64,000 nucleotides of DNA from Nothophaeocryptopus gaeumannii (GCA_031771865.1 JASISA010000003.1:558001-622000); one strand, 5' to 3'; counted from the stretch's first letter, positions 11,591 through 23,468 are shown. Notes: generated by a model not told the origin, from the sequence alone. Numbers and translations are program-made.

Positions 11591-13012
11591 TCATCTCCCT
11601 CTCCTCGTAAGCACATATTTCTTATACAGAGACACCACCAAAATAGTAGCCACGCTGACTCTGCCCAAGATCGCAATGGCAACAGCCCTCCTCACGATGT
11701 CGTAATATCTACCGCGGTTAGTGATCTCCGGCAGCGTGAGCTTAATAAGAGGTTCTACCAACCCTTCAAGCATAGTCCCAACAGCCGACTTCTTACTGGC
11801 AACTTCTCCGACACCAGATCCGGTACCCAGACCATGAAGGCCTGTCTCATCCGGTCGCTCCACGATAACAGTCGTCTCGTGATCAGCGGGTAACTCGACA
11901 CTCCGGACCCCAGACTCTGATGCGCCACCAAATGAGGGACGAATGTCCCGGAACTCGGATCCTGATTGCAATTCTACTCGTTTGCGGTTCTTGAATCGGT
12001 AGGTCATTAACCAGACTGTGAAGCGGACGTCCAGAGGCGTAAAGGTCGGGTATGTCCAGAGTGTAAGCGCATTATGTGGTGGTAGAAGATCCAGAAAATC
12101 CGAAACGACTCCCAGTGTAAGTCCCCAGAGCAGTAGAGGCCCTTCTCTCCTCGGCGCAGGAAATTGGTTGAAGATATCTGAGCGCCAGATTCTGCTGGTC
12201 ACAGCCTTCATCCCGTCAATCCCCGTCAGCTTCGCATGTCGATTGTCTTGCAACGTCGTATGCTCCGCCGGACTCTCCACACTATGAAAAGATTCCGTCG
12301 GTTCCAAGTTAATCGCCGCAAACATCATCTTCCCCAAAATCACACTCAACATCCACTTCTTCACCCCGGTCTCCTGATTCGCTAACCTACTACTCACATC
12401 CTCAAAAGCAATCGTCCTCTGCTCCGGAGCCAGCAAATTCCTCAACGGTACCCAATGTGTACTCGCAACCTCTGACGGTTGTAACTTCAATTTCGGCAAC
12501 TCATGCGTTGTAACCAGAAACACATAAGGACACAACACCAATAACGGTTTCTTTCCCCAATGTGTAGTCACCAACCTCTGAGGTAGATTCCCACACTCCA
12601 CCGCATATTTCTCCAAATCAACCCCTACTTCTTCCCAGCTCTCCCTCACCGCCGCTGCCTTATCATCCTCATCTGTAGGATCTCGTTTTCCTCCTGGGAG
12701 GGCGATATGTGATGTCCACCTGTCGCCTTTTCGAGATGCTCGTTTTATAAAGAGGATTTCGGGTTCGCCGTGTTGGACCCATTCTTGGTTGAAGAAGGAG
12801 TCGAGTGGACAGGGCTGAGCGTCTTGGGTTTCGGGCCAATGCGCGTAGGAGGGTGTGACTCGAATGATGAAGGCGACGGAAGCGCGGCGGTTTGTTTCGG
12901 GCGGGGAGTCGAGGATGGGATAGGGCGACTTGCTGAGGTCGGACAAGACGGTCTGGAGGTGTGGTATTAGGCTGGTCGGTGGTCGGTTTTCCGCTGTTTC
13001 GGAATTGGCCAT
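11591..13012 (-). CDS. Nudix hydrolase (CoA-diphosphatase-like) with C-terminal membrane segment
   Basis: 473 aa, single exon. The Nudix fold occupies about residues 40-240; the Nudix box is at 107-131, with GGKRDPTDED leading into REx2EEVG, the metal-binding core. A KRASRK segment before it and the extra residue in the box resemble NUDT7/NUDT8/Pcd1-type enzymes that cut CoA or related nucleotides, but the substrate cannot be read from sequence. A long C-terminal extension of about 230 residues is unusual for the family. It ends in a hydrophobic helix (about 438-462, AIAILGRVSVATILVVSLY) followed by basic residues, so the protein may be tail-anchored. Upstream (13013-13369) a CACT-type simple repeat lies near 13244. 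Confidence 0.85.
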   Translation of the reverse strand: MANSETAENRPPTSLIPHLQTVLSDLSKSPYPILDSPPETNRRASVAFIIRVTPSYAHWPETQDAQPCPLDSFFNQEWVQHGEPEILFIKRASRKGDRWTSHIALPGGKRDPTDEDDKAAAVRESWEEVGVDLEKYAVECGNLPQRLVTTHWGKKPLLVLCPYVFLVTTHELPKLKLQPSEVASTHWVPLRNLLAPEQRTIAFEDVSSRLANQETGVKKWMLSVILGKMMFAAINLEPTESFHSVESPAEHTTLQDNRHAKLTGIDGMKAVTSRIWRSDIFNQFPAPRREGPLLLWGLTLGVVSDFLDLLPPHNALTLWTYPTFTPLDVRFTVWLMTYRFKNRKRVELQSGSEFRDIRPSFGGASESGVRSVELPADHETTVIVERPDETGLHGLGTGSGVGEVASKKSAVGTMLEGLVEPLIKLTLPEITNRGRYYDIVRRAVAIAILGRVSVATILVVSLYKKYVLTRRGR

Positions 13013-13369
13013 GCTGTTGGATGGACTCGAAGATCGAGGTCAGGCTCGAGGTCGATGCGAACTACGCTTGTAAGATCTATGAGTAAGAGTTTATGCAGGA
13101 ATGAAAGAAACTTTGAGTACAGAACAGAGTACAAGACTGTGGTCGAAAGTGAAGCAAAGCGACGATGTCAGCCTTCTACCGCGTGCGCAACTCAACGAGA
13201 TGTTGTCGGCGTTCGGCAAACCTTCCGGTCTGCAGCATCGTGCTCACTCACTCACTCACTCACTTGACCATTCACATGTCAGAAGTAGAAGCCATGGGTG
13301 CGATGATGATGACTATTATACATGGGCGTGACTAGAGCGGACATATCTGAATAGGGAGCTCCTCAGGTA
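13013..13369. other. Intergenic with (ACTC)n microsatellite
   Basis: Nudix promoter side. A tetranucleotide run of about five ACTC units lies at 13244-13264. Nothing else seen. Confidence 0.55.
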
Positions 13370-14459
13370 TCAAAGCTCCTTCGCATCCTTCGAAATTTCG
13401 ATCACAATCTTTCCCTTAGCTCTTCCCGTCTTCATCCTTTCAAAAGCCTTCGGCACGTCTTCAAATCCGTATTGCGAGTCGATCAAATTCTTCACCTTAC
13501 CTTGCCGCATCAGCTTTCCAACCTGTGCCAGATCCTCCTCCTTTGGAATGGTAAAAAACCCAGCGACTTTCCGCTTGCCTCCACCCAGGAACCCGGGCAG
13601 TATCCTCGTGGCGATCGTGGTAAATACTGATTTCCAGGAGATGATGGCGCCGACTTGCACATATACCGCGCTTGGTACTGTATACTCATGACATTTCCAA
13701 TACAGATCGAAGTCGTGGCCAACATTGTCGACAACGTGGTCATATTTGATACCAGTAGCCTTCAACTGCTCCAAAACACTGCCTTTCCTGTAGTCAATGA
13801 CTTCGTCCGCACCGAGGCTCTTGCACAGGTCCACGTTGGGTGTCGAACATGTCGTAGTGACATAGCAGCCATAAGCTTTTGCAATCTGAATGCCATAGAC
13901 TCCAGTGCCCCCGGAACCGCCATTGAGGAACACTTTGCTGCCCTCCTTGATGTATGGAACAATCGACTGGAATGCCGTGAGCCCAGCGATATTGACCGAA
14001 GCTCCGTCGACGGCAGAAACGCCTTCCGGAAGTGCTGCTATCGAACCGTTCTTGGCAATGGTATATTCTCCAAGTGCGCCACCAACGAAACCGGTACCTG
14101 CCGCGCCGAATACCAGCTGGCCAGGCTTGAAGTGTGAGCCGTCTGCGGGTTGAACGATCTTCCCGGCAAAGTCGATTCCTGGGGTCGCGGGGAGTTTTGC
14201 TATAATCTTGGCAGCAAAGGGAACTTCAACTGGCTTGTAGTCGACTAGACGCAAGCGTCAGAGAAACGCATCAGTCGAATGACTAATCAAGTTACTGACC
14301 TGGGTTGAGTGCGGCTGCGACTACTTGGACTAAATGCTGGTCTTGCTTCGCTTTCACCATGGGCACGGAAGGGTTGATCTTCAAATTCTTCTCGAGCCCG
14401 CCTTTTGTAGCACTGAACTGCCATGCTCGGAAGGTAGATGGCACTGATGGAGCCGACAT
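13370..14459 (-). CDS. Zinc-independent alcohol dehydrogenase / quinone oxidoreductase (MDR family)
   Basis: NAD(P)H-dependent medium-chain reductase. Two exons, 14459-14300 and 14244-13370, 344 aa. The start at 14459 (MSAPSVPSTFRAWQFSATKG) was chosen over an in-frame ATG at 14507 because fungal relatives begin in this style. Splicing gives AALNPVDYKPVE, the conserved groove of the GroES-like domain. The Rossmann motif is GGSGGTGVYGIQIAK. The catalytic zinc ligands of classical alcohol dehydrogenases are absent, so it belongs to the zeta-crystallin/quinone-oxidoreductase side. It ends FERMKTGRAKGKIVIEI, the usual family C-terminus. Natural substrate unknown. Confidence 0.92.
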
Positions 14460-15053
14460 ATTGTATTGTGTCTTTTCGAATGTTGCGGGCAAGTAACAAG
14501 GTCTCAATCGCTGATGGTCTGCGAGGGAATACCTGGCCGGAGGGAGAGAGCCTAGCTTAAATATTGGCAGATCGAGACATTTTCGTATACGTCAACTGTT
14601 GTGCCAGCTTCGAAAGTATTCAATGTATTGCAGCGTTCTTTTCGATCGTCGGATGAATATAATTCTTTAGGCCGGATATAGAGCTGCCTGGCTCCGGCGC
14701 AGCGCTTTGTACAGACTTCGCACTCAGGGTTTAATCTGACCTAGCTTCGGACGCATGTATAATCGGCAGCCAGGTGAGTTGACGCTGGAATTCGTGCCGC
14801 ACTCGATGTTTATTCGAGATGAGTGCGACCTGTGAGTTGTGAGATGTTGGTCCATTTGTCTTGTTTGAGTGGCAGGTTCCATGACGCCCGGGCCGGACAG
14901 TCGGGCGTTCTTTCTGCCGTTTCCGCAGCGGACCTCCGTTCACGCCAGGACGTATCAACATGCTCAGTAATCTCTATGATCAATAATGTCGTCGGAACTT
15001 TGAATCGTCGTAGCCCCCTTTCCCTTGTACAAGGAATGTGTCATTTTCCATTT
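14460..15053. other. Intergenic
   Basis: Upstream of the oxidoreductase gene and downstream of the lipase-like gene. No gene supported. Confidence 0.5.
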
Positions 15054-17675
15054 TCAGGCTACAGATGGCGATGTCAGACTACCCAGCCCCGTGCCTCGTC
15101 TCCGGCTTCTCAAGACTGCATTCAAGCACTTTCCAATCGCCTCCAGATCTCCGAGCAGAGTGACATGGCCACGCTCAGAAGAGACGACACCGCCTCTCGC
15201 CGTTTGGTAGCCCTCAGGTGCCATGGCTGCCCTAGCCAGAACCACTCCATCTCCACTGGCGAAAGTAAGCTCGTCATATGCATCTGCATGCTTGATGCCC
15301 TCTCTGCCATCTACCCTGGCACCGATCACCGTAGGCGTCGTCTTTCCATAGACCACAGAGATGGGGGGATACGCATTCGCTGCTCTATGTTCGGGACTGA
15401 AAGCCAATTCTTGCTTGAACTGTTTCACGGTCGCCAGTGTTCTTGTGAGATATGCAATTGCCGCAGCTCGAGGGATGGTGACAGCTGTCCGCACTGATGG
15501 CGTGTCCGATCCTGTCACGAAGTCTCTCTCTAAGCTTGAGCCGTTGCTTGCGATATTCCCGTTCGCTACAGCAATGCCACTCTCTCTTGAACCAGAATCG
15601 AGAGTGTCTGGCGCTGCGGCTCCTCCAATAGTAGCCGCCTTCGTGATATCTGCAGATGACTTGCTGCTCTTCCGACCAGGCAGGCTTGGCAATGCATTTG
15701 CCATTGAAGTCATGTAGCCTGTGATGCCGGTGGGTTTAGGAGGAGGTGACAAAGGTGGAAGGGCGCGTGCAACACACGGTGACAATCGGTAGTCGATCCA
15801 TGTCTGAGGATCGAAGAAATCGACAGGGTACTCCTCTTTGGTATACTTATCAACGAAACATCTGCCGTTCAACGGGAGCAACGCAAAGCTCGTCCTGATT
15901 GTGAAGTTCACTTGCGCGGTCAGAACTCTACTGCTTAACAGCACCTCATCGCCATTCCGCAAAGGTCCAAGGATGTTCACGCAGGTATTGGGTACGCCTG
16001 CATACACAACTCCGCTGAAAAGCTCAGGTCGATAATTTACCGCGTGTCTTGTAATCAAGCCGCCAAGAGAATGTGCGATTACCATGGCACCGTTTCTGGA
16101 TCTCGGAACGCCAGGCCGATTATTAGGCAGGCTCTCCAAGAAAGAGATAAGCTGTCTGCTGAGATGATGCGGATGTAGCCGCCAGTCGTATCCGTATTCG
16201 TGAACTCTTAGCTTTCCGGAGCGTGCATTTTCGCAATTTCTCAAGCGCTTGAGAACTCTGCGGGCAATATCGACGGGACCAATATGGGTGAGCATACCTC
16301 CCGGAATGACTTTTTCAGTTGCTCGTATGTCTGCATCTTCTTCTAGGCCAACCTGGAGGTCCACTTTGCGAATGTTGAGACCGACCTTGATCGGCACCCA
16401 GAGTTGCCGATGTGGCGGTTCGGCTGAGCGTAGTATAGAGCCTCTGTAGCCGCCCAGAACAACGACATCTCCTTCCAACTGCTCCAATGCTGTGTTGAAA
16501 TGAGGATGATCAGCTGCTGACCTTTCCGCTTGTGCGTCTGCTGCAGCAGCCTTTGCCGAATGATAAGGCTGGCGTGTCATTGGATCTACCGGCTTCTCAT
16601 GCTGCTTGAGACCTGGTGTTGTCCCCAGTCGCGGGCTGTAGTTAAGTTGCTTCGTCGAAGCAGACCCAGACCGCTCGCGACTGAAGAATTCCGGTGTGAA
16701 ACTTGAGACATTGAAGCTCGACATGGAAGGCATGCTGGGCAGCGTAATCTTTGAGTCCTGAAAGCTGTCCTTGATGGCCTTGAATCTGCTGTTGACTTGT
16801 TCTGAGACGTTCTCGAATCGGGTGTCATCTCCCAACGAAGAGACGGTAGACAGGGTCCTTTGTGTGACCAAAGAGGTGTCTGAAGTCGATCTTCGTAAGG
16901 CATGTGGTCTGGAACGAACATGGTGTAGATTCACATCACGAGGCAAGTCCGCAACAGTAGCTCTCCCTTCTTCTACTTCCACTGGTGATCGGCTCATGTT
17001 ATTGTCCTTGAGATTGTAAGGGTTCGCAGCTGCACTATGGACTTTAGGTGGCGAACTTCCAGGCAGCGCAGTCAGCCTCGTAGATAGAGCTCGTGTTCGT
17101 CCTTCGCGCTCTTCTGTCTTCGCAAGGTCGCGAGAAGACGAAGAGAAAGGCGAGCCTAATGTAAAGTTCTTCGGCATCGACGGCAGACTGAACAAAGATC
17201 TATGCCGGCTTTCCGGCCCAGAAGATGCGCGCCTGCGCCCAAAGGAAAAGCCATCACGCAGTACCGATCGAGTTTGCTCTGATCTGTCCTTTTCGAAAAG
17301 CTTAGGACCTGCTCTCCACGGTGATGGTAGGCCGAAGTCCTTGTGCGAGGGGCTTTGTTGGATTCCATCTTGAGGCGCGTCTTCGCCCTCCGGAGATGCT
17401 ACAAAAGGGGTCGTACGCCTGTCGACCGCACCATCAAAGTAGCCTCCAGCTTGAGTGAGGGCGGCAGCTTTCTCGGCAGCTGGAGTGGTTGGCGAAATAA
17501 GCCGTGTCTGCTGGCGACCAATGCTGGGACCAATAACATATTGAGCATCATCGTCCCGCTCCTTTGCTACACCAGGAGACTCTTCGTCGGAGGATGTGCT
17601 TCGTTCTGCGGCCAGGATGGAGTTGTACTGCATATCTGCCAAGGCTCGGTTTCCGGGAGGGTTTGCCGACGCCAT
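15054..17675 (-). CDS. LCAT/lipase-like alpha/beta hydrolase with long disordered N-terminus
   Basis: 873 aa, one exon, start at 17675. The first 380 residues are serine/arginine-rich and disordered. The alpha/beta hydrolase core follows: VVLGGYRGSIL near residue 408 (oxyanion-loop region), then VHEYGYDWR, and MVIAHSLGGLITRHAVN, whose serine is the predicted nucleophile (AHSLGG in place of the commoner GHSxGG). VVYAGVPNTCVNILGPL resembles the lid side of lecithin:cholesterol acyltransferase and phospholipid:diacylglycerol acyltransferase relatives. No signal peptide or clear membrane helix is visible, so it is probably cytosolic. A serine-rich insert (SSKSSADITK, about residues 680-730) splits the C-terminal half. 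Substrate is not predictable. Confidence 0.82.
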   Translation of the reverse strand: MASANPPGNRALADMQYNSILAAERSTSSDEESPGVAKERDDDAQYVIGPSIGRQQTRLISPTTPAAEKAAALTQAGGYFDGAVDRRTTPFVASPEGEDAPQDGIQQSPSHKDFGLPSPWRAGPKLFEKDRSEQTRSVLRDGFSFGRRRASSGPESRHRSLFSLPSMPKNFTLGSPFSSSSRDLAKTEEREGRTRALSTRLTALPGSSPPKVHSAAANPYNLKDNNMSRSPVEVEEGRATVADLPRDVNLHHVRSRPHALRRSTSDTSLVTQRTLSTVSSLGDDTRFENVSEQVNSRFKAIKDSFQDSKITLPSMPSMSSFNVSSFTPEFFSRERSGSASTKQLNYSPRLGTTPGLKQHEKPVDPMTRQPYHSAKAAAADAQAERSAADHPHFNTALEQLEGDVVVLGGYRGSILRSAEPPHRQLWVPIKVGLNIRKVDLQVGLEEDADIRATEKVIPGGMLTHIGPVDIARRVLKRLRNCENARSGKLRVHEYGYDWRLHPHHLSRQLISFLESLPNNRPGVPRSRNGAMVIAHSLGGLITRHAVNYRPELFSGVVYAGVPNTCVNILGPLRNGDEVLLSSRVLTAQVNFTIRTSFALLPLNGRCFVDKYTKEEYPVDFFDPQTWIDYRLSPCVARALPPLSPPPKPTGITGYMTSMANALPSLPGRKSSKSSADITKAATIGGAAAPDTLDSGSRESGIAVANGNIASNGSSLERDFVTGSDTPSVRTAVTIPRAAAIAYLTRTLATVKQFKQELAFSPEHRAANAYPPISVVYGKTTPTVIGARVDGREGIKHADAYDELTFASGDGVVLARAAMAPEGYQTARGGVVSSERGHVTLLGDLEAIGKCLNAVLRSRRRGTGLGSLTSPSVA

Positions 17676-18358
17676 GACGATGACAGGTTGCTTGGCAAAG
17701 TCTAGGATGATGCGAATGTTGCAAAGGTAAAGACTGAGGATAGGCGCTCTTCATGGTTGGGAGATGGCAAACGTGTGTTCCCTAGAGCTGAAGACCGGTT
17801 CCTGGCTAAATATGCTCAGAGGCAGTGCTTTTCAGAAGCTGTGCGACGGCTGTGCTTGATGCTTGGTCCATCATCACCACGTCAATCCAGCACTAATTGT
17901 CCAGAGGAAGAGAGGCGTAGAGCAGGAAGACATCCCGGCCGGTTTTTCCATGCTTGCACGGCGTAAGGGCAGCCGCCAAGTCCCGAGAGCATGTCATCAC
18001 TTAGGCAGTTAGGGGAGCACAGGAGGATCTTGCACAAAATCCGTCCGACGCTGCCACGCTCAGCCACAGCCACAGACTTCACAGTTCACACAGAACTAGA
18101 CGAAGATCCGAGCCGAGAAGGCGCAACCTTGTCGGCTTCGCCTGGTCTGTGCATTGATTGGTTGTCGGCGCTGAGGCCGAGGCTGCCCGAGACGCAAACT
18201 TCGTACACGTCTATGCATCTCTGCATCTCTGCATCTCTGTATCCCTGCATCCTCATCAATCCCCCAGCACACCAGACTCGTTGTGCACCACGCTGCTCCA
18301 ATTTGCATCTCTCTACGGCGGGCATCAGGACATTGCCCTCCGTCTCCGACCCTCTGAT
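17676..18358. other. Intergenic with CATCTCTG repeat
   Basis: Promoter side of the lipase-like gene. About four imperfect copies of an 8-bp unit CATCTCTG lie at 18213-18250. No gene seen. Confidence 0.5.
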
Positions 18359-20343
18359 CTAGACAACATAGCGATACAGCGGCGACTGATCACCCATGTT
18401 CAGGAGCTCGTCTTCCGTGTACTTGGCCCGGATCTCTGCCTCGGACATCTGGTCTCTCTTCTTGTTCGCACGCAGATATGCTGCTCGCAGAGTAAGCGTG
18501 GCGCCGCATGCGGCGAGCAGCATCCCTAGGGAGAAACCATAGCCCAACCAGTAATGCGGCTTCTCCTTCGCAAGGTAGATATTGCTACCCACAGCACCGC
18601 CTAAATTCCCCACCGAGATAAGAAGGGCCTACAAGTCGAAGGGTTAGCGTGTCGTTTGCCAACGGATGGCTAGCAGGCTCCATTCCTTACCATGCCGACG
18701 GCTCGCCTCCAGCTTGGCGCCATGTTGTTCCCCACCCATGCAACTATCGAAATCAATGGAGGATACACCTAGTTCGAGCGTCAGCATGCCTTGAGACCAC
18801 ATGGCTTGCAGCTCCGGTTTCTTACCCCAGCAGGAATCAGGAAGAGAAAGGCGTATGTAAGACCTGGCAGCCGCGGATGTGGAATCGCGAGGAGAGCGAT
18901 CATACCAACGGCTGCAACACAGTATCCACCAACAATGAAGGGCCACCTCACTGGAGAACCGTCAGCCTTGGGAACAACTCTAAATTTGGAAAGCAGTCCA
19001 TACTTTTGGCTTTGTCCGCCCACCACGAGAATGCTATCGTGCAGATAGCGCCAAATACGTATATGGGAATGGTCAACAACTGAGCATCTGCAGAGCTGTA
19101 TCCAAGACCGAGGATGATTCTGGGAGCACTGTACGTGAACCCATAGATCGGAACTGAGTTGCCCCAATATGCGACCATCATGAGCCAAGTCTTCCAGTCC
19201 AGGAGAGCGTCGGTGAGGTACTTCAGCTTGAACCCTTCATTGGTATGTACCTTTCCGCTGGATGTTCCGGCATCTTGTTGAAGACGGCGGATGATGAAGT
19301 CCTTTTCATGCTGCTTCAAAAAGGATGCACGTTCGGGAGAGTCCGGCAAGATGAAGAAGAGTAGGAGGCCAACCACTACCGTGACGATGCCTATACCGAT
19401 CTTTTGTTAGCGATGAAAACCACCAAGCGACATGATTATGTATCGAAGCAGTTCTGCCCGGGTCGTCTCCTTACCTTCCAAGATGAAAATCCTGTGGCGG
19501 ATGCAGCGTCAGTGTCAATGCTCTTGTGTTTTAGAACTTTGATCATCGGGAATACTTACCATCTCCATCCAGCCAAACCAGCGATGCCGTCCATTTTGCT
19601 GATACCAAACGCGAGCAGACCAGAAAAAGCGCCCGCAATGGAGGTTCCACTGTAGAAGACAGCAAGTCTGGTCTGCAGCTCGAATCTGCAATACCACGTC
19701 GTCAAGATGTACGCCGCTGCGGGGAAGAACTGTTCTACGTCAGCAGAGTCCAGTGTCCGCTACTCACTACGAACTCACTCCGGATTCAGCAAGGCCGAGC
19801 ATCACTCTCGTGGCGATCAGGCCGTGATATGATTGCACAATTCCCTGCAGAGTCATGATTGTGCCCCAAGCAAGCATGATAGAGCCAATCCAAACGGATG
19901 GTCGAAGCAATTTCAGAACCATGTTGCTCGGTACCTCGAAAACGGCGTACGGAAAGAAGAATACAGTGTTTGCGAGATTGTATTGCGTCCCCGACATCCC
20001 AAGATCTTCCGTCATACCGGCGATGTTCGCGTTGGCGATGTTGGATCCTGTCAGTATGTCAGGTCATCTTGCTTTTCCAACTCAGTGAGAGGGGACGCAC
20101 GATCGAGGAAGGACAGCACATAGAGCATTGCCAGCAATGGCACAAGCCTCCAGTCGACCTTGCGGAGGATCTTTGTCGTCTCACGATCATTGTAAACTGG
20201 GAGCTGTGCGACATCAGCAATTCGTTGAGGTTTGAGTGCAGAGAGCTTACGTTGCTAGCGTCCAGGCCAGCATGCTCCTTGTCGAGGACGACATCGACAT
20301 ATTCTACACCGGCCTTCTCTTCGACGTCGTTGGGAGACACCAT
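18359..20343 (-). CDS. MFS transporter, anion:cation symporter (allantoate/nicotinate permease) family
   Basis: Plasma-membrane carrier of the Dal5/Tna1 type (ACS family) for small organic anions; substrate unknown. Nine exons by phase: 20343-20251, 20203-20101, 20047-19779, 19729-19560, 19491-19475, 19390-19004, 18950-18826, 18768-18691, 18628-18359, total 503 aa. Typical family segments: VDWRLVPLLAMLYVLSFLDR (helix 1), SNIANANIAGM, FFFPYAVFEVPSN, RVMLGLAESG, and GWRWIFILEGI at the middle of the protein. About 12 hydrophobic segments. Exon 5 is only 17 nt and codes for the last part of GWRWIFILEG. An ATG seven codons upstream (20364) is also in frame. It ends in QSPLYRYVV, as is common in this family. 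Confidence 0.9.
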
Positions 20344-21884
20344 GGTTATTAAAGCCTCTACCACAAAGCTGGTGGACTAGAATGCGACTTTCGAGAGGCG
20401 AAGAATAGATCTGGGGTCCCCACGAGGCGCATTCTGGAGTACATTTGAAGAGCGGGCAATCGCAGGATGCGCTTGACCTTCCTACGGACCTACAGCGCAA
20501 ATCCCTTGGTATTCAAAGAACGATGGATCATCCTGACCAATTTGACGCCTCATATGCAAGCCAAGCATCGCCGGAACCTTGTATGCGCGCATGGCGAGCG
20601 TGTGATTGAAGCGGGGTGAGGTCCAACCGAGCTTGTCTGGACGACATCTGCTACGTATATACAGCGGCGATTCGATGGAAGAACGATGTGCCGCAGTGTT
20701 CAACATTCCGCTCTTTGAAGGGACCAGGAAAGCTCTCTGTACGCATTCCAGAATCCTGTTCCTACCCCTCCAAACGACTTCGGGCTTCGGATCCGGTGCT
20801 GCATCGTCCGAGGGATCGACAGAGAGCATTCATCTTTCCACTGCATGTCAGATACCTCCCACATGCACATCTTCTACGGCTTGTCCGGGAACAAGAACAT
20901 CTGGATATGCCGATACTCCAAGCCTTCCTATCGCTGGACTACGCTTGGCATAGGGACAGGATGTATCGTGAGTACCCTCGGCTATCTAGCATTTTGGAGA
21001 GGAGAAACTCAGAGCATCACCTGTACAGAGACATGTGGTGATGTGCAGCCCTGGTTGCTGGAATTTCGAGGTGTTGTACTTTGCTACATGATCTCAATGC
21101 GAAGATTTGCCAATGCAGTAGTCGCCATGTGCGCGACACGTGGTATACTGCATGGCAGTGCAGATCTGCGTAACTAACGTGTGCTACTCGCTGCGAAGTG
21201 TGGGCCTGATTCAGCATGCGCGACAACGACGCAGAAGTCTGGTCCTCTTCCAGCGACTGCGAGCAGAGATTGACGTACTAACTGTAACTGTAAGGACTGT
21301 ATACATAACACGCTGCTATAGCGATGTTCCACATTGCCACCTTGCCACCATCTTGCCACTGGCTACTTCGAGTAGCGGTGCCATTGGCGACACCGATAGG
21401 TCGTAGCAAGAGAGATTGATCTTCAATATTTCCAACACTAGCGACAGCCAGTCTTACAACCCATGGAAAGTGTTGAACATATACATTGGCCCGGGTTCTT
21501 TGGATCCATATGCACCCAACCCCCGTTTGTCTAAATTATCGGGTTAGCCTAAGTCATACTAATCGCCGAACGGAATTATATCCTACATCTGGGACAGGAC
21601 AGCAACTGCATACATCGTCGGGGGTGCATGATGTGCTTGCGAAAGCAGTCGGAGTAGCTGCTAAAAGCCATAACATAATAATATGTAAAGAGAGCATCCT
21701 AATTAATCGGTAAAATTAGTATCTATGTTAGGCAATAAGCTAGGATATAAGTAACTTGTACCTTTTGTAACTTGCTCGTTTTATATGTTGCAGTAGTTCG
21801 TAGCCGTGAGTCGTGTTGCCTGTGGATAGAGTGAAGATGTTTAGCAAAGGCAAGAGATAGGCGAGGTTGAAATATTTGTATAGC

Positions 21885-21990
21885 TTGCAAAGAAGAGCAA
21901 AGCAAGATTCGGTTTCATATATAATAGTACAATATCCTAGATATATCGTGTCGGAGGGTACTATAGTGTAAGGAGCTTCGGAGAGCCTGC
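21885..21990 (+). repeat. Degenerate direct repeat, copy 1
   Basis: About 105 bp matching 22320-22425. Shared blocks include AAAGAAGAG, GGTTTCA and ATATCGTGTCGGAGGGT. Several differences are C/T or G/A, and this copy carries more A/T. May be LTR or transposon debris. Confidence 0.65.
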
Positions 21991-22319
21991 CCCATGCCCT
22001 ATAGCCAGCATTGACGTTTAGGAAACATCCGGCATCTATCTCGGCTTCCTAGACATGTCTACGAGTTTGATTATTTTCGGGGATGTGCTAGTTTCCCTTC
22101 GGGGACACTGAAATTCTTAAAGGAAACCAAATGAAAGTGCAGCCAAGTAAAGCACTGAGTCCATTAAACTCGCAGAAAGGAGTGTTGCTGGTCTATGCTC
22201 CAAGCTCATTCCACGTCGGGGATAGAAGCATGGATGGAAACGAGATAGCTCCGGCATACTTAAGATTTCTTGCTCTAAGCTGCACCTTGATAAAACATGC
22301 CAGGTATAGACTCTTTTAG

Positions 22320-22425
22320 TTCGTAAAGAAGAGGAAAAGTAAGACTGGGTTTCAAATGCAACAGTAAAACATCCTAAACATATCGTGTCGGAGGGTGCTA
22401 CAGTACGGGAAGCTTCGTAGAGCTT
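22320..22425 (+). repeat. Degenerate direct repeat, copy 2
   Basis: Partner of 21885-21990, spaced about 435 bp. Contains the same TATCGTGTCGGAGGGT core with CTACAGTACGGGAAGCTTCG where copy 1 has CTATAGTGTAAGGAGCTTCG. Confidence 0.65.
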
Positions 22426-23468
22426 GTTGTGCCCAGGTTACCTGATTCTAACAAAGAACAGTTGCTGTTGGCTGCCACAAGTATCAATCTTACGGCCTCC
22501 TCCTGTTAACTTCGTCCACGGAAACGAAGTTCCGGATGCCGCCAGGACTTCGCACCGTACCATCGACGTAGGAGACATACGATTTTGGAGCTATTATAAG
22601 TCGACCAACGGCGCGATCAACAAGTATTTGCTTTTAGCCATCAGTTGGCATGGGTCTCATCCATAAGCTCCGACAAAGACGAAACCTACCGTCGCTTACT
22701 CGTATCTGAACTCGCCTTGAAACTTTCGCACAAGCAGGTTCAGCGCCCGTGACTGCGTTCGCCACGGCATTAAGAATGAAGGATTAGGCAAACCTTCTGG
22801 GAGCAGGGCCGGTCGCCTTAGCTCAACGAAGTACTGATACCCACGCAGACTGGCTGCCAGTATTCGCTACGCAAGGGACATTCGTGGCTTTGAAACATCG
22901 CCAAAGTCATGGCTCGGATATCAGTCTATATCATCAGCAGCCATCTAGGAAATCCTTGCGGGCAACCGGAATCTCGAACGCATCATACGTTTGTATGGAC
23001 GTGGACCGCCGGTGCAAAGATAGGCCCATCGCTGTGGATCTTGCCGTTCCCATGCATACACAACAATAATAGCCGAAGGCATGCGTAAGCCGTCGACGAC
23101 CGTGACCATATTCACAGTGCTCTATGGGGTTCATGATCCCGAAGAGAGACTTCCCAAAATCACACGAGCTTCAAGCTCCAAGTTATGATCAACACGACAT
23201 AACGAATCTACAATGCTTGATGTCTAGGATCCAGACGAGATAGACTCCTCTCTCGCTGATGTATGGTGCTTCAATAAGGCATCCTCGAAATCTTTCCCCG
23301 TCTTTGAAGCGATAAGAAAGGTAACGAAGGCGGATTTTGCTGAATGAAAATGTGTGCGCTCGAAATTAGAGGTACGTGTCTCTTGCATGTTAGTACTCGA
23401 ACTTCCGTGAGACTGGCTTCGGAACTTTCAGATTCAACTGATGGCACATGTGCCACTATACAAGCTCC

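Larger units (their letters stand above)
20344..23468. other. Gene-poor, partly AT-rich 3.1-kb stretch
   Basis: No supported gene. The frames on either strand between 20482 and 21406 are short, overlap each other and carry no domain. From about 21490 to 22480 base composition drops to AT-rich and a degenerate direct repeat is present (see repeat entries), suggesting old mutated transposon debris. Confidence 0.6.

Noticed and set aside
13244..13264. Possible CRISPR-like repeat
   Set aside because: It is a plain (ACTC)n microsatellite without spacers.
20482..21406. Several overlapping 80-140 codon frames
   Set aside because: Overlap on both strands, no start context, no domain-like composition.
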